Positions 1 to 8,643 of a stretch of 14,418 bases of DNA are shown in pieces (within the stretch, counting starts at the first letter, position 1; every line of letters starts with the position of its first letter). The position numbers and the translations under genes are program-made. The notes below the pieces were generated by a model. The model was not told the DNA's origin. It saw only the letters and a program-made list of their open reading frames with translations, and did not search any database. The stretch comes from Holophaga sp. (GTDB lineage Bacteria; Acidobacteriota; Holophagae; Holophagales; Holophagaceae), in assembly GCA_031292735.1 (NCBI GenBank), contig JARLGP010000178.1, forward strand, positions 1-14,418, read 5' to 3'.

Positions 1-2067
1 GCCGGCGCTGGGGCCGTCCTTGGGGATGGCGCCCTCGGGCAGGTGCACGTGCAGGTCCACCTGCTCCATGAAGTCCGGTTTCAGGCCCAGGCTTTCCGAG
101 CGCATGCGCACGAAGGACAGGGCCAGGTTGGCGCTTTCCTGCATCACCTCGCCCAGCTTGCCGGTGAGCCGCAGGTTGCCCTTGCCGGGGAGCTTGGCGG
201 CCTCGATGGTGAGCAGGTCGCCGCCGAAGGGGGTCCAGGCCAGGCCGTGCACCACCCCGGGCGGCTGCTGGCGGCCCAGGGGGGCCTCCAGGAAGATCTC
301 CGGGCCCAGCAGCTTGGGCAGGCGCTCGGCGCTCACCCGGCCGTCGAACCCCGGGGAGCCGTTGGCGGCCGGCTGCAGGCTCTGCCGGGCCAGCTTGCGC
401 AGCACCCCGGAGATCTCCCGCTCCAGCTGCCGCACTCCGGCCTCCTTGGTGTAGTCCTGGATGATCTTGTCGATGGCGGCATCCTCGAAGCGGATGTCCA
501 TGTTCTCCATGCCGTGCCGCTCCAGCGCCTTGGGCACCAGGTGGGCCTGGGCGATGGCGCGCTTTTCGCGCAGGGTGTAGCTGCTCAGCTCCAGGACCTC
601 CAGGCGGTCCTCCAGGGGCTGGGGGATCTGGTGCCGCACGTTGGCGGTGGCCAGGAACAGCACCTGGGAGAGATCGAACCCCACGTCCAGGTAGTGGTCC
701 TGGAAGCTGAAGTTCTGTTCGGGGTCCAGCACCTCCAGCAGCGCCGAGCTGGGATCGCCGCGCCAGTCGGCGCCCATCTTGTCGATCTCGTCCAGCAGCA
801 TGACCGGGTTGCGCACCGCGCCCTTCTTCATGAGCGAGATGATCCGCCCGGGCATGGAGCCGATGTAGGTGCGCCGGTGGCCGCGGATCTCCGCCTCGTC
901 CCGCAGGCCGCCCAGGGAGAAGCGCAGGAAGGGCCGGTTCAGGGCCCGGGCGATGGACCGGGCCAGGGAGGTCTTGCCCACCCCCGGCGGCCCCACCAGG
1001 CACAGGATGGGCCCGCGCAGGCCGGCGCTGCCCCGCTGGCTGGAGGAATCCCGCAGCCGGCGCATGACCGCCAGGTACTCCAGGATCCGCACCTTGACCT
1101 TTTCCAGGCCGGAATGGTCCTCGTCCAGGATGCGCTCGGCCTCCTCCAGATCCAGGTGCTCGTCGGCGTAGACGTTCCAGGGCAGGGCCAGCAGCCACTC
1201 GATGTAGCTGCGCGACACGGTGGACTCGGCGCTCTGCGGGGCCATGCTCTCCAGCCGGTCCAGCTCCTCCAGGGCCTTCTTCTCGGCCTCTTCGCCCATC
1301 TCCACCTTGAGGATCTGATCGCGCAGGCGGCTGATCTCGTCCTTTTCGCCCTTGCGCCCGGAGGCCTGGGCGCCGCCCATCTTCTCCCCCAGCACGAAGG
1401 GCCGGTGCTCGGAGCCCCGGCTCTGGCGGGTCTTGTCCTCGGCGTCGCCTTCCAGCCGGTGCCGGGCCGCATCCAGCTCCAGCATCCTCAGCAGGGTGTG
1501 CAGCCGCGGCTCCAGCTCCAGCTGGTCGAGCACCTGCTGCTTCTCCCGCACCTCCACCGGCAGGGCGCCGGCCACGGCGTCGATGGCGCCGCCCAGGGGC
1601 AGCTCCTGGAGCGATTCCATGGAAAAGCTGCGGGCCAGCTCCGGGTTGCGCAGCAGCAGGGCCTGCACCGCCTGGTTGAAGGTGGGCAGCAGCGCGCTTT
1701 CCGGGGAGGACGGCTCGGCCAGGATGGTCACCTCCGCCTGCACCACGTCGCCTTCGTCCAGGTAGCGCTCCAGCTTCACCCGGGCGATGCCGCGCACCCC
1801 GACCTTGTAGTGGTCCTTGGGCACCGGGATGAGCGACTCCACCAGGGCGAGGGTGCCCATGGAGTACAGCGACTCCTGCTTGGGCTCCTCCTCCTTGGGA
1901 TCGCGCTGGGTGAGCATCACCAGGTGGTCGCCGGCCTTGATGGCCAGCTCCATGGTGCGCACCGAGGAGCGCCGGCCCACCATGAACGGCAGCCGGCTGC
2001 CGGGGAACAGCACCATGTCACGGATGGGAATGGCGGGTAGGGTAAGACTCTTGCTGGGGACGTTCAT
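1..2067 (-). CDS. lon: Lon ATP-dependent protease, C-terminus cut off by window edge
   Basis: Lon is the cytoplasmic AAA+ serine protease that degrades misfolded and regulatory proteins. The visible 689 codons run from an ATG at 2067 to base 1. The LON substrate-binding domain opens the protein (residues about 5-200, beginning [14 protein letters not shown]). A helical linker follows, then the AAA+ module with Walker A GPPGVGKT (359-366), the [13 protein letters not shown] segment and Walker B LLDEID (424-429). The peptidase domain begins near residue 600 and is cut right after PKDGPSAG, whose Ser687 is the catalytic nucleophile. The catalytic lysine and about 100 further residues lie outside. 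The helical segment that usually reads REYYL-EQ-KAIQKELGE is divergent here (around residues 215-245, [11 protein letters not shown]). The start lies 21 bases after the clpX stop, with no clear Shine-Dalgarno, so it probably relies on clpX translation. Identity is certain; whether this is the main or an accessory Lon is open. Confidence 0.96.
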   Translation of the reverse strand, partial: MNVPSKSLTLPAIPIRDMVLFPGSRLPFMVGRRSSVRTMELAIKAGDHLVMLTQRDPKEEEPKQESLYSMGTLALVESLIPVPKDHYKVGVRGIARVKLERYLDEGDVVQAEVTILAEPSSPESALLPTFNQAVQALLLRNPELARSFSMESLQELPLGGAIDAVAGALPVEVREKQQVLDQLELEPRLHTLLRMLELDAARHRLEGDAEDKTRQSRGSEHRPFVLGEKMGGAQASGRKGEKDEISRLRDQILKVEMGEEAEKKALEELDRLESMAPQSAESTVSRSYIEWLLALPWNVYADEHLDLEEAERILDEDHSGLEKVKVRILEYLAVMRRLRDSSSQRGSAGLRGPILCLVGPPGVGKTSLARSIARALNRPFLRFSLGGLRDEAEIRGHRRTYIGSMPGRIISLMKKGAVRNPVMLLDEIDKMGADWRGDPSSALLEVLDPEQNFSFQDHYLDVGFDLSQVLFLATANVRHQIPQPLEDRLEVLELSSYTLREKRAIAQAHLVPKALERHGMENMDIRFEDAAIDKIIQDYTKEAGVRQLEREISGVLRKLARQSLQPAANGSPGFDGRVSAERLPKLLGPEIFLEAPLGRQQPPGVVHGLAWTPFGGDLLTIEAAKLPGKGNLRLTGKLGEVMQESANLALSFVRMRSESLGLKPDFMEQVDLHVHLPEGAIPKDGPSAG

Positions 2068-2088
2068 GGGCTGGAACCCGCGGAAGGA

Positions 2089-3339
2089 TCAGCCGGCGGC
2101 GGGGATGGGAAGGCTGGCGATGCCCAGCTCCTTTTCCACCTGCTGCCGGGTGAGGTGCAGGGTGGCCCGGACGGTGCGATCCTCCGAGGGCAGTTCGAAC
2201 ATGGGCTCAAGGAGGATCTGCTCGAGCATGGAGCGCAGGCCGCGGGCTCCCAGCTTGCGCTGCAGCGCCTGGTCGGCGATGGCGTCCAGGGCGCCGGTCT
2301 CGAAGGTGAGCTCGATGTCGTCCATCTCGAACAGGCGGGCAAACTGCTTGGTGACAGCGTTCTTGGGCTGGGTGAGGATGGCCACCAGGGCGCTGCGGTC
2401 CAGGGGCTGCAGGGTGGCCAGCACGGGCAGGCGGCCCACCAGCTCGGGGATCAGCCCGAACTTGATGATGTCCTCGGGTTCCACAAGCTGCAGCAGCTCG
2501 TCCTTGCGGTCCTTGGAGCTGGGCTTGGCGCCGAACCCCATGGCCTTGGCCCGCACCCGCTGCTTGATGATGTCCTCGATGCCCACGAAGGCGCCACCGC
2601 AAATGAACAGGATATTAGACGTGTCCAGCTGGATGAATTCCTGGTGGGGATGCTTGCGCCCGCCCTGGGGCGGCACGTTGGCCACGGTGCCTTCCACCAG
2701 CTTGAGCAGGGCCTGCTGCACCCCTTCGCCGCTCACGTCCCGGGTGATGCTCGGGTTCTCGCTCTTGCGGCCGATCTTGTCGATCTCGTCGATGAACACG
2801 ATGCCCCGCTGGGCCCGCTCCACATCGTAGTTGGCCACCTGGAGCAGCTTGGTGAGGATGTTCTCCACGTCCTCGCCCACGTAGCCGGCTTCGGTGAGGG
2901 TGGTGGCGTCGGCCATGGCCAGGGGCACGTCCAGCATGCGGGCCAGGGTCTGGGCCAGCAGGGTCTTGCCGGTGCCGGTGGGGCCGATGAGCAGGATGTT
3001 GCTCTTGGTGAGCTCCACCTCGGTGGTGCCCAGGCTCTTCTGCGGGGTGAGGATGCGCTTGTAGTGGTTGTACACGGCCACCGACAGGCGCTTCTTGGCG
3101 CCGTCCTGGCCGATCACGTAGTCGTCCAGGAAGGCCTTGATCTCCTTGGGCCGGGCCAGCCTCGGCTCATGCTTGCCGGCCGGCTTGCTCTGGCGGCTCA
3201 TGCGCAGCTGGAGCTGGCCCGCCTCAACGCATTCATTACAGATATAGGCGTTGGGCCCTGCCAGCAGCTGTTCCACTTCGTGGGGGGCCTTGCCGCAGAA
3301 AGAGCACTGTTGATCCCGCTTCGTCGTCTTTGTGTTCAT
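2089..3339 (-). CDS. clpX: ClpX, ATP-dependent unfoldase subunit of ClpXP
   Basis: ClpX is the hexameric AAA+ unfoldase that feeds substrates to the ClpP peptidase. The 416-residue length is normal for the family. The N-terminal zinc-binding domain has cysteines C12, C15, C34 and C37. The ATPase core shows Walker A GPTGTGKT (119-126), pore loop GYVG (152-155), Walker B IVFIDE (180-185), the RKH loop (228-230), the arginine-finger region [10 protein letters not shown] (296-305) and sensor-2 GARGLRS (364-370). The ClpP-docking tripeptide, usually IGF or LGF, reads MGF (267-269). The ATG at 3339 is preceded by a good GGGGAG ribosome site. greA ends 66 bases upstream and lon starts 21 bases downstream, all on the same strand. 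clpP is not immediately upstream, unlike the common tig-clpP-clpX-lon order. Confidence 0.98.
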   Translation of the reverse strand: MNTKTTKRDQQCSFCGKAPHEVEQLLAGPNAYICNECVEAGQLQLRMSRQSKPAGKHEPRLARPKEIKAFLDDYVIGQDGAKKRLSVAVYNHYKRILTPQKSLGTTEVELTKSNILLIGPTGTGKTLLAQTLARMLDVPLAMADATTLTEAGYVGEDVENILTKLLQVANYDVERAQRGIVFIDEIDKIGRKSENPSITRDVSGEGVQQALLKLVEGTVANVPPQGGRKHPHQEFIQLDTSNILFICGGAFVGIEDIIKQRVRAKAMGFGAKPSSKDRKDELLQLVEPEDIIKFGLIPELVGRLPVLATLQPLDRSALVAILTQPKNAVTKQFARLFEMDDIELTFETGALDAIADQALQRKLGARGLRSMLEQILLEPMFELPSEDRTVRATLHLTRQQVEKELGIASLPIPAAG

Positions 3340-3405
3340 CGATACTCCCCGGACGGAACCGGCCCTTCCATTGTGAGGCCGCGCCGCCTCCCTTGCACTG
3401 AGGTT

Positions 3406-3873
3406 TCACTGCTCGTGGACAGTTACCAAGGTAAGGACTTCAAATCGCTTGATTCCAGCGGGAATCTTGATCTTCACTTCATCCCCTTCCACCGCTCCCA
3501 CCAGGGCGAGGCCGATGGGGGAACTGATGCTCAGGTGGTCCGGATGATCCGCCAATTCCTCGGGAAGCACAAGCTTGTATGTGACCTCCTTGTCGGAATC
3601 CAGGTCCAGCAGGGTGACCCGGGTGCCGTAGGCCACCTTGTCCCGGGGCAGCCGGTTGATGTCCAGGCTGGCCACCTCGGCGATGCGCTTTTCCATGGTG
3701 ACGACCTTGTTCTGGTAGATGTCGCGCTTGGCCAGGGCCTGTTCATACTCGGCGTTTTCCGAGAGATCGCCCTGGGAGGCCGCGCTGGCGATCTCCTTCG
3801 GGATGTCCACCAGCAGGGCCTGCTTCAGCACTTTCAGTTCCGCTTCCAGTTTGGCTAGTACGTGCTTGGGCAT
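3406..3873 (-). CDS. greA: Transcription elongation factor GreA
   Basis: GreA enters the secondary channel of RNA polymerase and stimulates cleavage of backtracked RNA, rescuing stalled elongation complexes. The 155 residues match the family length of about 158. The N-terminal coiled coil carries the tip motif GDLSENAEYE (35-44), with the acidic residues D36 and E39 that coordinate the catalytic metal. The C-terminal FKBP-like domain has the typical ISSPIGLALVGAVEGDEV stretch (about 115-132). The ATG at 3873 has GGAAG upstream at suitable distance. It is the first gene of the leftward greA-clpX-lon group, with a divergent spacer behind it, so the promoter of the group should lie in 3874-4239. 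Confidence 0.97.
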   Translation of the reverse strand: MPKHVLAKLEAELKVLKQALLVDIPKEIASAASQGDLSENAEYEQALAKRDIYQNKVVTMEKRIAEVASLDINRLPRDKVAYGTRVTLLDLDSDKEVTYKLVLPEELADHPDHLSISSPIGLALVGAVEGDEVKIKIPAGIKRFEVLTLVTVHEQ

Positions 3874-4239
3874 ATCACTTCCATGGGTAAGGGCCGAAGC
3901 CCAGGATTGGGATGCCGGGGAACGTGGCCCCGGCCGGGATGGTTGCTAACCCCGGAGGCCGATCCCCTTGGGAGAAGTGGCGGGTTTCGGCTGGAGACCG
4001 GGGGGTGGCTATCTCATATAAAAGGATGCGCCCCATTTGAGAGGCGCGGAGCCCTATCCTAGCAGAATCCCCGGGAAAGTGGAGAAGCCTTGATTTTCCT
4101 TCCTGCCCTCCGGTTCCGGCCGGCTCACCTCGCAGGCAGCCGGCCCCCGGGATCCCCCTGAAAAATAAGAGCTGGGAGCCAAGCGGCTAAATCGGATAAG
4201 CTAGTCTTTTGTTGATTTTCAAGCGAGGGAAGCCCGCCA
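3874..4239. other. Divergent intergenic spacer between greA and the cytochrome gene
   Basis: This 366-base gap separates two divergently read genes and must hold promoters for both. It is locally richer in A/T than its surroundings around 4010-4025 and 4155-4220. I see no convincing -35/-10 pair on either strand; TAGGAT on the minus strand near 4060 and GGATAAG on the plus strand at 4194-4200 are weak -10 candidates. An 8-bp perfect inverted repeat, GGCCGGCT (4118-4125) and AGCCGGCC (4138-4145), has a 12-base loop and no following T-run, so it is not a terminator. A smaller pair, GCGCC (4028-4032) and GGCGC (4043-4047), could be chance at this GC content. Short open frames through here are not supported as genes. 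GAGGGA at 4225-4230 is the ribosome site of the cytochrome gene. Confidence 0.5.
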
Positions 4240-5991
4240 ATGAACTGGCTCAGAATCAAGTCAGCCCTAATCGTGGTCATGATGGCCGGCCTGGCCATCG
4301 GCGCTTCCGCGCCAGCCTTCGGCGCCACCGCGCCGGCCAACGACGACGCCACCTGCCTGGCCTGCCACGGCCAGAAGACCGCCCCCCGCAAGACGGGCAA
4401 GGGACCCAAGGCGCCTCCGTTCGTGGACGCCTCCAAGTTCGGCGGGTCGGTCCACGCAGGCAACGGCTGCGCCAGCTGCCACACCGACGTGGACCTGGCC
4501 TCCCATCCCGGCAAGCCGGTGGGGCCGGTGGTCTGCGCCACCTGCCACGACAAGCCGTCGGCCACCTACGAGGCGAGCGTGCACGGCATGGCCCGCAAGA
4601 GAGGCAACACCGGCGCGGCCCAGTGCACCGACTGCCACGGCGTGCATGACATCAGCAAGGTCAACGCCCCGCTGTCCCCGGTGAGCCGGGACAACCTGGG
4701 CGCCACCTGCGGCCAGTGCCACCCGGACCAGGTGGCGGCCGTCAAGGGCAGCATCCACGGCCAGGCCATGGCCAACGGGGTGCGGGAAGCGCCCAGCTGC
4801 GTGGACTGCCACTCGGAGCACCAGATCGAAAGCCTGAAGAGCGCCAGCCCCATGAAGGTGTCCGCCGAGGTCTGCAGCCGCTGCCACGGCGACGCCCGGA
4901 TGAACGCCAAGTTCGACCTGCCCAACAACCGGGTGTCCACCTTCTTCGACAGCTACCACGGCATGGCCGGCAAGATGGGCTCCCGAACCGCCGCCAGCTG
5001 CGCCAGCTGCCACGGCTACCACAACATCCTGCCGTCCTCCGATCCCAAGTCCTCGGTGAACAAGGCCAACCTGATCGCCACCTGCCAGAAGTGCCATGCC
5101 AACGCCACCGAGAAGTTCGCCCTGGGCACCGTGCACGCGGACCGGAACCAGGTCACCGACCTGGGCGGCAAGATCGACCACTGGGTGCGCGCCACCTACA
5201 TCACGCTGATCATCGCCGTGATCGGCGGCATGGCCGGGCACAACCTGCTGATCCTCCGCAAGAAGGCCATGGCCTCGCTGAAGGATCCCAACCGCACCCT
5301 GGTGCGCATGACCCTGGCAGCCCGGATCCAGCACGGCCTGCTGGCCTCCAGCTTCATCGTCCTGGTGATCACCGGCTTCGCCCTGAAGTATCCCGATTCC
5401 GGCCTGAGCTGGCTCATGGGCTCCAGCGAGCTGGTCCGCCGCACCGGGCACCGGGCCGCCGCCTGCGTGATGATCGTGGGCGCCATCGCCCACCTGGGCT
5501 ACGTGATCTTCACCCGGGACGGGCGCAAGTTCGTGCTGGACATGCTGCCGGAGCTCAAGGATGTCACCGATGTCCTGGTCACCCTGCGCTACTACCTGGT
5601 TCCGGGCACCCGCAAGCCGCAGTTCAAGCGGTTCGGCTACGCCGAGAAGGCCGAGTACTGGGCGGTGATCTGGGGCACCTTCATCATGGCCGCCACCGGC
5701 CTGCTGATCTGGTTCAAGCTCTACGCCACCCGGGTGGTGCCCCGCTGGGTCATCGACGTGTCCACCACGGTCCACTACTTCGAGGCGATCCTGGCCTCCC
5801 TGGCCATCCTGGTGTGGCACTTCTACTTCGTCATCTTCGATCCCGACGTCTACCCCATCAACTGGACCTGGATGGACGGCAAGGTGACGCCCCACCACTA
5901 CAAGGAAGAGCACGGCCTGGACTCCGAGACCCTGGGGCAATCCGGCCAGGAGCCCGAACCGGAGCCCGATGAGGACGAACCGGAAGGCTGA
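4240..5991 (+). CDS. CbcL-like nonaheme cytochrome c / cytochrome b fusion, inner-membrane quinol dehydrogenase
   Basis: This 583-residue protein is a probable inner-membrane electron-transfer protein that takes electrons from the quinol pool and passes them to periplasmic haems. A signal sequence (about 9-29, cleavage near AFGA) precedes a periplasmic domain with nine CxxCH haem motifs, starting at C39, C77, C99, C129, C157, C187, C212, C254 and C282. The same domain has exactly nine further histidines (72, 89, 115, 136, 173, 194, 240, 261, 299), enough for bis-His ligation of every haem. Five hydrophobic segments follow (about 318-338, 365-382, 403-425, 472-495, 511-533). Histidines 334, 365, 404, 418, 512 and 527 are candidate b-haem ligands. 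An acidic tail closes the protein. Geobacter CbcL has the same layout of nine c haems fused to a cytochrome b domain and acts in reduction of low-potential Fe(III). Haem count and layout are seen; the role is inferred. No outer-membrane conduit genes are nearby. Confidence 0.85.
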   Translation: MNWLRIKSALIVVMMAGLAIGASAPAFGATAPANDDATCLACHGQKTAPRKTGKGPKAPPFVDASKFGGSVHAGNGCASCHTDVDLASHPGKPVGPVVCATCHDKPSATYEASVHGMARKRGNTGAAQCTDCHGVHDISKVNAPLSPVSRDNLGATCGQCHPDQVAAVKGSIHGQAMANGVREAPSCVDCHSEHQIESLKSASPMKVSAEVCSRCHGDARMNAKFDLPNNRVSTFFDSYHGMAGKMGSRTAASCASCHGYHNILPSSDPKSSVNKANLIATCQKCHANATEKFALGTVHADRNQVTDLGGKIDHWVRATYITLIIAVIGGMAGHNLLILRKKAMASLKDPNRTLVRMTLAARIQHGLLASSFIVLVITGFALKYPDSGLSWLMGSSELVRRTGHRAAACVMIVGAIAHLGYVIFTRDGRKFVLDMLPELKDVTDVLVTLRYYLVPGTRKPQFKRFGYAEKAEYWAVIWGTFIMAATGLLIWFKLYATRVVPRWVIDVSTTVHYFEAILASLAILVWHFYFVIFDPDVYPINWTWMDGKVTPHHYKEEHGLDSETLGQSGQEPEPEPDEDEPEG

Positions 5992-6006
5992 GGCGTCCGG
6001 AACCCG

Positions 6007-6037
6007 TAAAAATGCGGCCCTTGAGGCCGCATTTTTA
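6007..6037 (+). terminator. Strong intrinsic terminator after the cytochrome gene
   Basis: A perfect 13-bp inverted repeat (6007-6019 paired with 6025-6037) has a 5-base loop, CTTGA. The GC core GCGGCC/GGCCGC is flanked by an A-run on the left and a T-run on the right (6032-6036). It starts 15 bases after the cytochrome stop codon. The A and T tracts would let it work on both strands. It separates the cytochrome unit from the kinase gene. Confidence 0.93.
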
Positions 6038-6096
6038 TGTATTAATGCTATCGTTTTTCTATTATTCAGCATCTCTTCACAATCCGCGAGTAGGAG
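6031..6096 (+). promoter_or_regulatory. AT-rich leader of the kinase gene with ribosome site that fixes its start
   Basis: The bases from the terminator to the kinase start are strikingly AT-rich for this genome. TATTAT at 6060-6065 is a candidate -10 box, but no good -35 hexamer lies 16-18 bases upstream, so the promoter call is weak. AGGAG at 6092-6096 lies 4 bases before the ATG at 6101 and is the only good ribosome site here. It supports that start over an upstream in-frame ATG at 5969, which lies inside the cytochrome gene and would translate through the terminator. Confidence 0.45.
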
Positions 6097-6100
6097 ATGG

Positions 6101-8590
6101 ATGTCATCTGACCCCCACCAGCTGCAACCCGCATGGCTCAACGCCCAGAGCCCGCGGGAAGGCCGATACGTGATCGGGCCGATCCTGGGCCGGGGCGGAA
6201 TGGGCGATGTGCACGAGGCCTGGGACGTGGTGCTGTGCCGCACCGTGGCCCTGAAGATCCTGAAGGACATCGAGCCCGCGGCGCTGATCCGGTTCATGCA
6301 CGAGGCCCAGATCCACGCCCGGGTGGTGCACCCGAACATCTGCCGGATCTACGACGTGGACAACTATGAAGGCAGCCTGCGGGTCGCCATGCAGCTGGTG
6401 CGCGGGTCGAACCTGGAGCAGATCTGCGGCGAGCTGTCCCAGCGGGAGATCGTCACCATCATGGCCCAGGTGGCCCAGGCGGTCCACGTGGTGCACCGGC
6501 TGAACCTGGTGCACCGGGACCTGAAGCCCTCCAACATCCTGCTGGAGCGCAACGCCGAGGGGAAGTGGACCCCCTTCGTCTGCGACTTCGGGCTGGCCAT
6601 GGCCCTGGACGAGCCCGCGCTCACCTACACCCACGGGGTGATCGGCACCCCGGCCTACATGGCCCCGGAGCAGCTGCAAGGCAAGCGGGAGCGCATCTCG
6701 CCGGCCACCGACGTCTACGCCCTGGGCGGCACCCTGCATTTCGCCCTCACCGGGCACCCGCCCTCGGGTTCCCGCAGGAACCAGGACACGGGAAGCCTCC
6801 CGGCCATTCCCCGGGACCTGCGGGTGATCATCGCCAAGTGCCTGGAAGAGGAGCCGGAGCTCCGCTACGCCTCGGCCAGCACCCTGGCCGAGGACCTCTG
6901 GCGGGTGCGGGACGGCACCCCGATCCTGGCCTCCAGCCCCAGCTCCCTGGTCCGGCTCGGCCACTGGAGCCGCATGGGGATCCGGCAGACCAGGCCCTGG
7001 CTCACGGCCCTGGCCATCGCCCTCCTGGTGGTGGTGGGCGCCCAGTTCATCTTCGCGCACCGCCAGGCCGTGAACCGGCAGCAGATGGAACTGGCGCAGC
7101 GGCTGGACCTGGAAGCCGGGGACCTGGCCCGGGAGTTCCGGCTGGAGCTGATGCTGCCGGTCCACGACCTGCGGCCCAGCTATGCCCGGATCCGCGCCCG
7201 GCTGGAGCGGGACCGGGCCCGGATGCTCGGCCAGGCTCCCGAATGGCAGGGTTCCGGGCACTTCGCCCTGGGCACCGGGCACTACCTGGTGCGCGAGTTC
7301 GCCGCCGCCCAGGGCGAACTGGAGCAGGCCTGGGCCTCGGGCTTCCAGGATCCGGCGGTCACCAGCCTGCTGGGCTGGGCCACCCTTCCCGCGGCGCGGA
7401 CGGCCGAGCTTTCCGCGCAGTTCGACCCGCAGCTGCCGGCCCCGGCTTCGGCCTCGGTGCCCATGACCGAGCAGGTGCAGGGCATCCTGCACCAGGCCCG
7501 GAACCAGGAGCCCAGCCAGGTGGACGAGGCGGTGGTGGCCTGCCTGGCCAAGGACTACCTGCGAGGCGCCGCCATCGGCCACGCCGCCTTCCTGGCCATG
7601 CCCTGGCACTACGAGGCGGCCACCCTGGAAGCGACCTGCCTCACCGGCCTGGCCCGGCAGGAGCAGGAGGCCGGACACCTGGCCAAGGCCGAGCTGCGCT
7701 ACCAGCAGGCCATGGGCGCGGCCAAGGGGGCCCTGGCCGTGGGCCAGAGCGACCCCGCCTCGTACCACGCCTTCTTCCTGGCGGCCCGCGGCCTGGCGGC
7801 GCTCACCCTGGAATGGGGCGACAGCCCCCGGCCGTCCCTGGGGGAGATGCAGACGGCCTGCAACCTGGCCCTGCGCCTGGATCCCACCGACCCGGACCTC
7901 CAGGACGACTGGCTGGCGCTGCACTCCCTGCAGGCCAGGCGCCTGGCGCTGTACGGCCAGGACCCGGAGCCCGAACTGAAGGCGGCCCGGTCCTTCCTGG
8001 ACATCTGGTGCCGGGAGCCGCTCTCCCCGGCCCTGCGCGCGGACCGGATGCTGATCTACGGGCATATGGCCCAACGGGAATTCCAGCGGGGCGGCGATCC
8101 GGGCCCGGCCCTGGACGAGGCCCTGAAGAACGCCGGCCACACTCCGTTCCTGTGGCGGGACTACTACTGGGAATGGATGAACCTCAAGGCCCAGGTGGAG
8201 GCCGCCCGGGGCCGCGATCCCCGGCCGACCCTGGCCGCGGCCCTGGACCGGCTCCAGCCCCTGGCCCAGGGCGGCCCCTGGTCCCTGAAGGAGACCCTGG
8301 CCGACAGTTGGCTCATCCGCGCCCAATGGGAGGCCGCCCACGGCGTGGACCCCGGCGCCAGCGTGGCCCAGGCCCGGGCCCTGGCGGAAAGCGCCCGGAG
8401 CCAGAACCCGGACTCCGCTTCCCCCTACGCCCTGGAAGGGCTCTGCCTGGTCCTGGAGCTGCAGGCGCTCCCCGGACAGCGGGCGCGCCTGCTGGCCCAG
8501 GCCCAGGAGCGGCTGCAGCAGGCCCTGGCCCGCTGCCCCCGGGGGCCCCGTCAGGCCCGGCTGCTGCGGGCGCTGCAGGAAGCGAAGTGA
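6101..8590 (+). CDS. PknB-type transmembrane Ser/Thr protein kinase with C-terminal helical repeats
   Basis: A eukaryotic-like Ser/Thr kinase of 829 residues that should phosphorylate cytoplasmic targets in response to an external cue. The kinase domain (about 22-270) is complete: glycine loop GRGGMG (30-35), catalytic K52 in VALK, helix-C E68, HRDLKPSN (138-145), DFG (162-164), GTPAYMAPE (182-190). One membrane helix (about 299-318) places the remaining 510 residues outside if it has the usual PknB orientation. That part is alpha-helical, rich in Ala/Leu/Arg, TPR- or SEL1-like in look, and holds five copies of a G-x-D-P-x-P-x-L motif. No PASTA repeats are present. The start at 6101 is set by AGGAG at 6092-6096. 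The gene stands alone between a terminator and a new promoter. Kinase activity is well supported; substrate and ligand are unknown. Confidence 0.92.
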   Translation: MSSDPHQLQPAWLNAQSPREGRYVIGPILGRGGMGDVHEAWDVVLCRTVALKILKDIEPAALIRFMHEAQIHARVVHPNICRIYDVDNYEGSLRVAMQLVRGSNLEQICGELSQREIVTIMAQVAQAVHVVHRLNLVHRDLKPSNILLERNAEGKWTPFVCDFGLAMALDEPALTYTHGVIGTPAYMAPEQLQGKRERISPATDVYALGGTLHFALTGHPPSGSRRNQDTGSLPAIPRDLRVIIAKCLEEEPELRYASASTLAEDLWRVRDGTPILASSPSSLVRLGHWSRMGIRQTRPWLTALAIALLVVVGAQFIFAHRQAVNRQQMELAQRLDLEAGDLAREFRLELMLPVHDLRPSYARIRARLERDRARMLGQAPEWQGSGHFALGTGHYLVREFAAAQGELEQAWASGFQDPAVTSLLGWATLPAARTAELSAQFDPQLPAPASASVPMTEQVQGILHQARNQEPSQVDEAVVACLAKDYLRGAAIGHAAFLAMPWHYEAATLEATCLTGLARQEQEAGHLAKAELRYQQAMGAAKGALAVGQSDPASYHAFFLAARGLAALTLEWGDSPRPSLGEMQTACNLALRLDPTDPDLQDDWLALHSLQARRLALYGQDPEPELKAARSFLDIWCREPLSPALRADRMLIYGHMAQREFQRGGDPGPALDEALKNAGHTPFLWRDYYWEWMNLKAQVEAARGRDPRPTLAAALDRLQPLAQGGPWSLKETLADSWLIRAQWEAAHGVDPGASVAQARALAESARSQNPDSASPYALEGLCLVLELQALPGQRARLLAQAQERLQQALARCPRGPRQARLLRALQEAK

Positions 8591-8621
8591 TTGCCGACCT
8601 GGCCAGGAAAAGGCCTATAAT
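8591..8621 (+). promoter_or_regulatory. Sigma-70-type promoter candidate for the receiver/PAS gene
   Basis: A perfect TATAAT at 8616-8621 stands right after the kinase stop codon, in a short AT-rich island. TTGCCG at 8591-8596 could serve as the -35 box, although the 19-base spacer is longer than ideal. Transcription would start near 8628, leaving a very short leader before the downstream gene. A perfect -10 hexamer is rare by chance in such GC-rich DNA. Confidence 0.55.
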
Positions 8622-8643
8622 TGATAATTGAAATACTTATCCA

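Noticed and set aside
43..2040. Long plus-strand open frame opposite lon
   Set aside because: It is the antisense shadow of lon: low-complexity Gly/Gln/Leu/His-rich translation, no recognisable domain, while the minus strand encodes an unmistakable Lon.
2155..3858. 567-codon plus-strand open frame opposite clpX and greA
   Set aside because: It is antisense to two clearly identified genes; its translation has the same low-complexity composition as other shadows in this GC-rich DNA.
4028..4047. Small hairpin GCGCC/GGCGC as a terminator
   Set aside because: Only 5 bp with a 10-base loop and no T-run; likely chance in GC-rich DNA.
5969..6100. Upstream in-frame extension of the kinase gene (start at 5969)
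   Set aside because: It begins inside the cytochrome gene and reads through the intrinsic terminator; AGGAG before the ATG at 6101 gives a far better start, and the extension's hydrophobic stretch is just the AT-rich spacer translated.
4267..6339. 690-codon minus-strand open frame opposite the cytochrome gene
   Set aside because: It is the antisense of CxxCH-rich sequence and spans the terminator; no domain is seen.
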